A DNA stretch of 64,000 nucleotides from Xylogone sp. PMI_703 (lineage: Eukaryota; Ascomycota; Leotiomycetes): assembly GCA_021399445.1 (NCBI GenBank), contig JAJTUQ010000023.1, forward strand, positions 1 to 64,000. Reading direction: 5' to 3'. The position numbers and the translations under genes were made by a program. The notes under the pieces are model-generated. The model was given only the letters and a program-made list of their open reading frames with translations, had not been told where the DNA came from and searched no databases. Each line of letters begins with the position of its first letter. Within the stretch, counting starts at the first letter, position 1. Below, in pieces: positions 59,258-64,000 of the stretch.

Positions 59258-59740
59258 TATTATAAATTAACTAAAATATATATAAATAATTAAGTTATTA
59301 CTTAGATCCTAATTATATAACAATTAAGTTATTGTTATAATCTTAAGAACTTAAGAATCTTAAGATAAAATAACTCTTAAGAACTTGTTCTTAGGATTAG
59401 TGATATCCTGGGAGGATAACTCTTAAGAATAAAAAGTTTCTTTAAGGTTTATACTTCCAGGACCTAGTTATTACATAATAAAGTCTTTGGAGTATACTTG
59501 ACTTTAATAACTCTAAAACCTCAAGAGTCCTCTGAGGTCTTATGATCTTAATTAATTCACTTATTATATAAAGTAAATAATTACTAATAGATAAAAGCTT
59601 TATACTTAACTCAATTAATTTATAGTATACTTATATTTCATAATAACTATCCTAAAGCTTTATAAAGTTATTCTCTTGTTTTTTATCTTCATTTATTATT
59701 TAAGTAATAAATAACCTTATATCTTAACAAGAACGTTATA
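59258..59740 (+). repeat. 3' LTR of the truncated gypsy copy
   Basis: About 483 bp. The start TATTATAAATT follows the accessory ORF as in the complete copy. The last 160 bp (AAGCTTTATACTTAACTCAA to AACGTTATA) align with the reference LTR, while the middle is diverged. Confidence 0.65.
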
Positions 59741-60112
59741 AAGTCTTTAATATAATTAATTATTTATAGTCTTATCTTTATATTTTACTAGTTTATTAAT
59801 AATATCTATAGCTTTAAGGAATTTACACTTATAAGCTTAAATATTTATAAAGACATATTCTTAATATATTTACAAGTTTATAAGTCTAGTTATTAAGATA
59901 ACATTTTGGCTTATTAAAGTCTCTTTAAACTAAACCTTTCCGTTAAAAGTAACTTTCGCCTTGAGATTCTTAAATATGATTATAAATATGATTTTATTAA
60001 GTTTACTAATAAAGATTAACTTAAAGTATAACTTTAAAGTATACTAAACGTTATTAATTAAAATGTTACCTTTAGTGGTATTAATTATAACTTATTTTTA
60101 TTTTAAGGTTTT
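59741..60112. other. AT-rich sequence, nothing recognised
   Basis: Roughly 80% A/T with no coding or repeat ends visible; probably decayed transposon. Confidence 0.4.
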
Positions 60113-60333
60113 TGTTAAGAATTATAAAAACAGAGTATACTAACGCTTGGTAGTTATACAATCAGAGTAGACTAATCCGGTAAAAAAGTATTTAAGGGTA
60201 TAACTCCTTAAATACTAAAAATAAATATAAATATATAATATATTAGCTAATATAAGTCTATTCAACCTTACTTTAAGGTAGTACCTAGTGAACCAACCTT
60301 TCTCATATGATCATAACGGTCATAATCTCAACA
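60113..60333. repeat. solo LTR related to 25078-25308
   Basis: It starts TGTTAAGAATTATAAAAACA and ends AATCTCAACA. It aligns along its length with the copy at 25078, with most differences being transitions toward A/T. No target duplication is evident. Confidence 0.75.
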
Positions 60334-60602
60334 TACTTAAATTTTATATTTTGGAAAATCTTGTTCTTTTCTTTTTATTACTTTTCTTTTCTTTTTATTA
60401 CTTTTCTTTGATTTCCCTCTTTTTGCTTTTTTCTTTTTTTTTCTTCTTCTATTTATAAATCTTTCTTTTGACCTTTAAGTAATCTTCTCACTTTAATAAT
60501 TATCCTGTTATTCTAGTTCTTTTTATAATGTTGCTTCGCTTATTCTGTAAAACACTTGCAATAACCTGCTACCCTTTACTCCTCCCCACTCTACTCGCCG
60601 GC
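60334..60602. other. pyrimidine-rich AT-rich tract and composition boundary
   Basis: A CTTTTCTTTT-repeat tract (60365-60445) leads to an abrupt change to normal G+C near 60540. Confidence 0.5.
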
Positions 60603-61030
60603 CTATCCACTCGTACCTACGTCACTCACTTGAATATCTATACCATCTTCCTGTGCCATTTCATACATCACATTCACCACCCATGTGGGGTCTATGTGTA
60701 ATGCACTGATCGTCACTGCCATGACAATTCCTTCAAATTGGCATCTCCCCCCTTTTACCCCACCGCATCTCCTCTTCTCCTTCCTTCCATCGCTCGCAAA
60801 AGTCCTGTGGGCAGTGACAGTAATAACAACACGAAAACTTCTCAAACCGTACCCTTTTCTCCATATCTTTGATAACTGCTTGGATCGTACTCGTGTCTTC
60901 CTTTTCACAATCTTCCAGCTTATGCCCATCGGCCTCGGCTCCATAAGCTACACATAACGGGCACTGTGATTTCCACTCCTCCAAATACTTTTCTTGGTTT
61001 TTCACCGCCTGATTCTGCCACCACCAAAAT
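60603..61030 (-). pseudogene. C-terminal fragment of an OrsD/helicase-associated fungal protein
   Basis: Minus-strand coding has a knuckle-like CPLC ... GHKLEDC set, then MEKRVRFEKFSCCYYCHCPQ, DFCERWK, a layout seen in the C-terminal regions of fungal helicase-like and OrsD-domain proteins that often spread near repeats. After a frameshift near 60750 (GKRG to GRCQFEGIVM) the second frame continues to TAG-like end at 60603-60605 (DIQVSDVGTSG). The large N-terminal part is absent. The family call is from memory of the FxxxSCCYxCxxPQ pattern and should be checked. It lies 260 bp downstream of the adenylating enzyme, on the same strand. Confidence 0.55.
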
Positions 61031-61288
61031 TAATTGCTCCCAGGGCTGGGGGCACCTGTCTATGGACGGTTAGGGTTTGAAATGCTTGAAGTCAAAGTAC
61101 CCCCTCAAATTGTCCGGCACGGCGGGGTGTCCTGCACACAGGGACGGGCGCGTATAAATCATCTGAACGCTGGTTTCATGAAAATGTTAGCTTACTAATT
61201 AAACTGACACTAGAAAAAAAATGTTAACAAATAGTGTGTGATTGATCACTGCAGCCATAAAATTTCCGAGAGTAGTAATTCTATTCCC

Positions 61289-63080
61289 CTACTCCAGCTC
61301 AGAATACATGCGATCGATCTCTAACTTATACTCTTCAAGGCTTTTACGTCGATCAAAGGAGCCTTTAAGAGTCCTCTTAAGTGGTTTCGTTGGACTGGTG
61401 AATAGCACGAGATCTCTCGTGAGCTGGACATATTCAGAGCATTTGGTATTGGCTTCTGATATTTCCGGCCAAATTTCCTGAAGAATTTGGCCATGAGTTC
61501 TCACTTGAAGTAGCTTTGTCTCGTTCAGCTCACACAACAGGAATGGCCTGTTTCGGCCTTCTCCTCCAATGACTGCCCCGCTCACTAGGTGATTTTGCCG
61601 AATTATGGCTTCCATAGGGATAGGATCAAGGTCTTCACCATGGGAGAGGATAATCAGATCATCAACTCTGCCCTGGTACCGCCATAGATCTCGCTTCGTC
61701 GGGTGTTTAATGAACAGATCTCTGGTGTGATACTCTGTGGCATCAGGATAAATATGAAAGATGCTTTGAAAAGCTTTAAGCCCGGGATCACGGCGGACAA
61801 TGAGCTCATGGCGACCCTCTCCTCGCGGTTCCATATGATACCCAAAATACGGGTGAAACCTGAAGTACAACCAGTCATAATGAGACGTTTGGAGGATGGG
61901 GAACGCACCCAATTCTGTACTACCAATTTTGTTGTGAAGCTTAACAAACTTCGCCAGAATTTGGCCAGCTTTTTCAGACATAGGAGCACCAGTGAACATC
62001 ACAAATTTGAGTTTGGCTATTTTAAGAAGAGCATCTTCTGATTTGCAAATTTCTTCCAGGATCGAGGGAGGGTATAATCCGCCGTCCAGAATATCAAGAT
62101 TATGCATTTGGTTGACCAGGTCCACCGTTAATGGCGTATTCCCTGGACCAAGAACAACGGTGACGTCGAAGAAGACTGGGAATACTAGGGTGGCCAATAT
62201 GCCCGCAACCTGTTCATGACTTAATGACTTATGTCCACAGAACTAGGGTCGTGCAATCTTACGTGGAGCGTGGGCATTGGTGAGAAAAACCTCTTCCCCG
62301 TAATCAGATGCCACCACATTGGACCATCTTGCTCTGGCATATACCTTTGAGCATCGAAACACGCCATAGCGCCATTCGTATAAAACAATGGCTTAGGAGA
62401 TCCTTAGCACTATAGTGTTAGTCTCAAGGGCCAAAGACTGGAGCCACGTTGGAGTTAGATGAGGGACCTACCTGTTGTGCCCGATGTATGCACGATCATG
62501 AAGCAATCATTCTCTGCCATCTCAAAGGTTTTGTCGTATGGGTATGGAGACGGTGATTGGAGAAACAGCCACTCTGTTAGGTCTGGCACAGTTATGATAT
62601 TTAAGTCTGGCCATGTATTGTGAGCTCTCTCGACTAGTTGTACTGACGATATCGGTGCGGGACAAAGTATGGCTGTGCACTCTGTTACGTCGAGAAGAGA
62701 GGAGAAGCCTTCTATGGAGCTGAATGGTGACGGAAATAAGGCCTGTCGGGTGAGCACTTCCTTGAGGACCGTCTAATCTTTATAGACACAATACGCACCT
62801 TTCTACCAGTTTTGATAGCTGCCACGGCGAGAATACTGTAGCGGATATCCTTTGGGCCGATATAGGCAAACGTTTCAGAGGGACTTTTGGATAGCGACTT
62901 GTCCAGCCACCAGGAAACGTGGTTGATACTATCGGCAAATTGTTTATAGGTAAACTCGTAGAATCCGTCTGAGAGTAACTCAGATTTCGGAAAGATAGCG
63001 TATAGTTTTGTAGGATGTGTGTCTGCGTTGAAGTCGATGGCTTTTGGAAGCAGTCTCCGTGGACCTTCTTGAGCAAGCAT
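61289..63080 (-). CDS. stand-alone adenylate-forming enzyme (NRPS-like adenylation domain)
   Basis: Four exons, 62799-63080, 62472-62742, 62263-62402 and 61289-62209 (introns 56, 69, 53 bp), give 537 residues without a stop. Adenylation-core motifs: HTSGTTGSPKP at 179-189 (P-loop, across intron 2), GSTELG at about 327-332, YHTRDLF then WRYQGRVDDLIIL, and LKRTLKGSFDRR with the core-motif-10 Lys. The enzyme should activate a carboxylic acid with ATP. It ends about 20 residues after that Lys, with no carrier, reductase or thioesterase domain. It is either a true single-domain ligase or the first part of an NRPS-like reductase whose rest was lost. The start ATG 63078-63080 is chosen; an in-frame start 36 codons upstream is possible. 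TGTGATTG...TATA is not evident upstream. Confidence 0.9.
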
Positions 63081-64000
63081 ATTGGATATTCTTAAAACAC
63101 TTGAACACACAACAGTTATGTGCCAATCAAAATCTGAGCTACGATCTCCAGATTGAATGTTCAAAGAATACAGACCGTGAAAACTCAAGCCAAGCTAGTT
63201 GATGCGAACAAGGTATGATGAGGTATTAACTGCTGAATGTCTCGGGAGAGAACCACTTTCCACTATGTCTATATTAAAATACATGGATTGGGGTACCCAA
63301 TCCATGATAAGCAGTCATTATTACCTGATAATACTTACGCGGTGTAAGTTAATCTGTCCCGATTATTTACTAACTAAAATCGTTTTCAAGTTATTACTAT
63401 AGTACAGTACCCCCCTGGCTTGTTTGTTACCGTGGTTCGGATATTTAAGGCTTACTGTGGACCAGAATGGCAAGCAACTTTGCAGATTCTTATACTATCC
63501 CCAACTAGATACTTACTCCTACGGAGCAGTACAAGCTTTATCTCTGTTTATACGTTTTACTTACTCAAAAGCTTATATTGTAAGTACCTTCCCAATGAAG
63601 ATTATCACCCGAATAGGATAATAAGACTTTTACTATGTGTGTATTAAATCTTAAAGCTTCCTTTTCTTGCTGTTATAATGTCAGGGTTAACCCTAGGGAA
63701 AGTGTTCAGGATGATATTAGTTAAAGACATAAAGTTTTGGTAATAAGGTTTAAATTATAGTACAATGGATCTGGTCCTATTAGCTTTCAATACTTCAACT
63801 GAGTATGTTAATGACGCGACTGTTGCTGATTGGAAAATATCATATTTTATTACTAAACGTTTTACCGCTCTTCAACCTGGAATCGGACTTTCTGTAGATT
63901 CTCTGTATGACTTTAAGTGGAACATTCAGGTTATACTATATGCCGTTATAGGACAGGAGAATTCAGCATATTACATTATTGCATAATCCGGAGCGCCCGA
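63081..64000. other. end of window, no gene recognised
   Basis: The proximal part is the 5' region of the adenylating enzyme. Plus-strand frames of 60-75 codons (63424-63621, 63765-63986) have no recognisable motif. Confidence 0.4.

Larger units (their letters stand above)
53883..59740 (+). mobile_element. Ty3/gypsy chromovirus, 5'-truncated, extreme RIP, with solo-LTR insertion
   Basis: It aligns by eye with the complete element at 12230 from about position 13970 of that copy onward: late gag, protease, RT, RNase H, integrase, chromodomain, antisense accessory ORF and 3' LTR. About 220 bp around the RT catalytic YLDD are deleted (junction near 55888, matching 15967-16183 in the reference). 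No frame survives. A solo LTR of the same family splits it at 58051-58651. The 5' LTR is missing and the left end near 53883 is approximate. Confidence 0.85.

Noticed and set aside
25308..60113. Solo LTRs at 25078 and 60113 as the two ends of one element
   Set aside because: The 35 kb between holds unrelated genes and other transposons, and the left LTR has its own TTTTT flanks.
61066..61076. GGTTAGGGTTT, telomere-like
   Set aside because: A single TTAGGG unit; no tandem array.
61703..62041. 112-codon plus-strand frame
   Set aside because: Antisense shadow of the adenylation domain.

Overview
The window looks like nuclear DNA of a filamentous ascomycete (Pezizomycotina). Genes carry 41-131 bp GT...AG introns, there are Zn(II)2Cys6 regulators and a chromodomain Ty3/gypsy retrotransposon, and repeats are damaged by C->T / G->A changes that turn CAA, CAG, CGA and TGG codons into stops, as expected from repeat-induced point mutation (RIP). 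The genus cannot be named from sequence alone. Composition alternates between gene-bearing DNA (1-11 kb, 28-53 kb, 60.5-64 kb) and very AT-rich repeat blocks (11.5-26.3 kb, 53.9-60.5 kb).

Layout. 0.2-4.3 kb: end of a pogo-family transposon, then two damaged minus-strand genes, one a Zn2Cys6 regulator. 5-9.4 kb: a MITE, then a pogo copy split by a Mutator-like element (8-bp duplications). 10.7-11.1 kb: second MITE. 11.5-20.9 kb: an element with inverted arms of about 350 bp that look identical, interrupted by a complete chromovirus (LTRs 12230-12886 and 18971-19627, TSD ACTAT) and a small solo LTR. 20.9-23.5 kb: pogo copy containing a Tc1-like element. 23.9-28 kb: minus-strand gypsy remnant holding a solo LTR, then a CENP-B/jerky-type transposase relic. 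29.8-35.7 kb: two MITEs, pogo pieces, an intact four-exon LovD/beta-lactamase-family gene and a nearly full pogo element. 38.5-43.5 kb: second MULE fragment, a secreted cysteine-rich protein gene, LTR and hAT relics, an unidentified pseudogene and a 28-base poly-C run. 43.7-52.6 kb: deaminase-like pseudogene, intact ten-exon flavin monooxygenase, a MITE, two head-to-head beta-carbonic anhydrases and a disabled Zn2Cys6 regulator. 52.7-60.3 kb: a TIR element, a truncated gypsy copy with a clean solo-LTR insertion, another solo LTR. 60.6-63.1 kb: a helicase-associated (OrsD-like) fragment and an intact four-exon stand-alone adenylating enzyme.

Genes whose spliced frame closes without a stop: LovD-like esterase (415 aa), secreted protein (147 aa), flavin monooxygenase (597 aa), two carbonic anhydrases (199 and 206 aa), adenylating enzyme (537 aa). 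The esterase, monooxygenase, adenylating enzyme and dead regulators are the kinds of enzymes found in secondary metabolism, but they lie 10-30 kb apart among transposons; a shared pathway is only a guess.

Most interesting: a coiled-coil ORF lying antisense between pol and the 3' LTR in three gypsy copies; the near-identical 350-bp arms in otherwise RIP-mutated DNA; a zinc knuckle at the C-terminus of the pogo transposases; the divergent carbonic anhydrase pair; a deaminase-like relic; and the cysteine-rich secreted protein.
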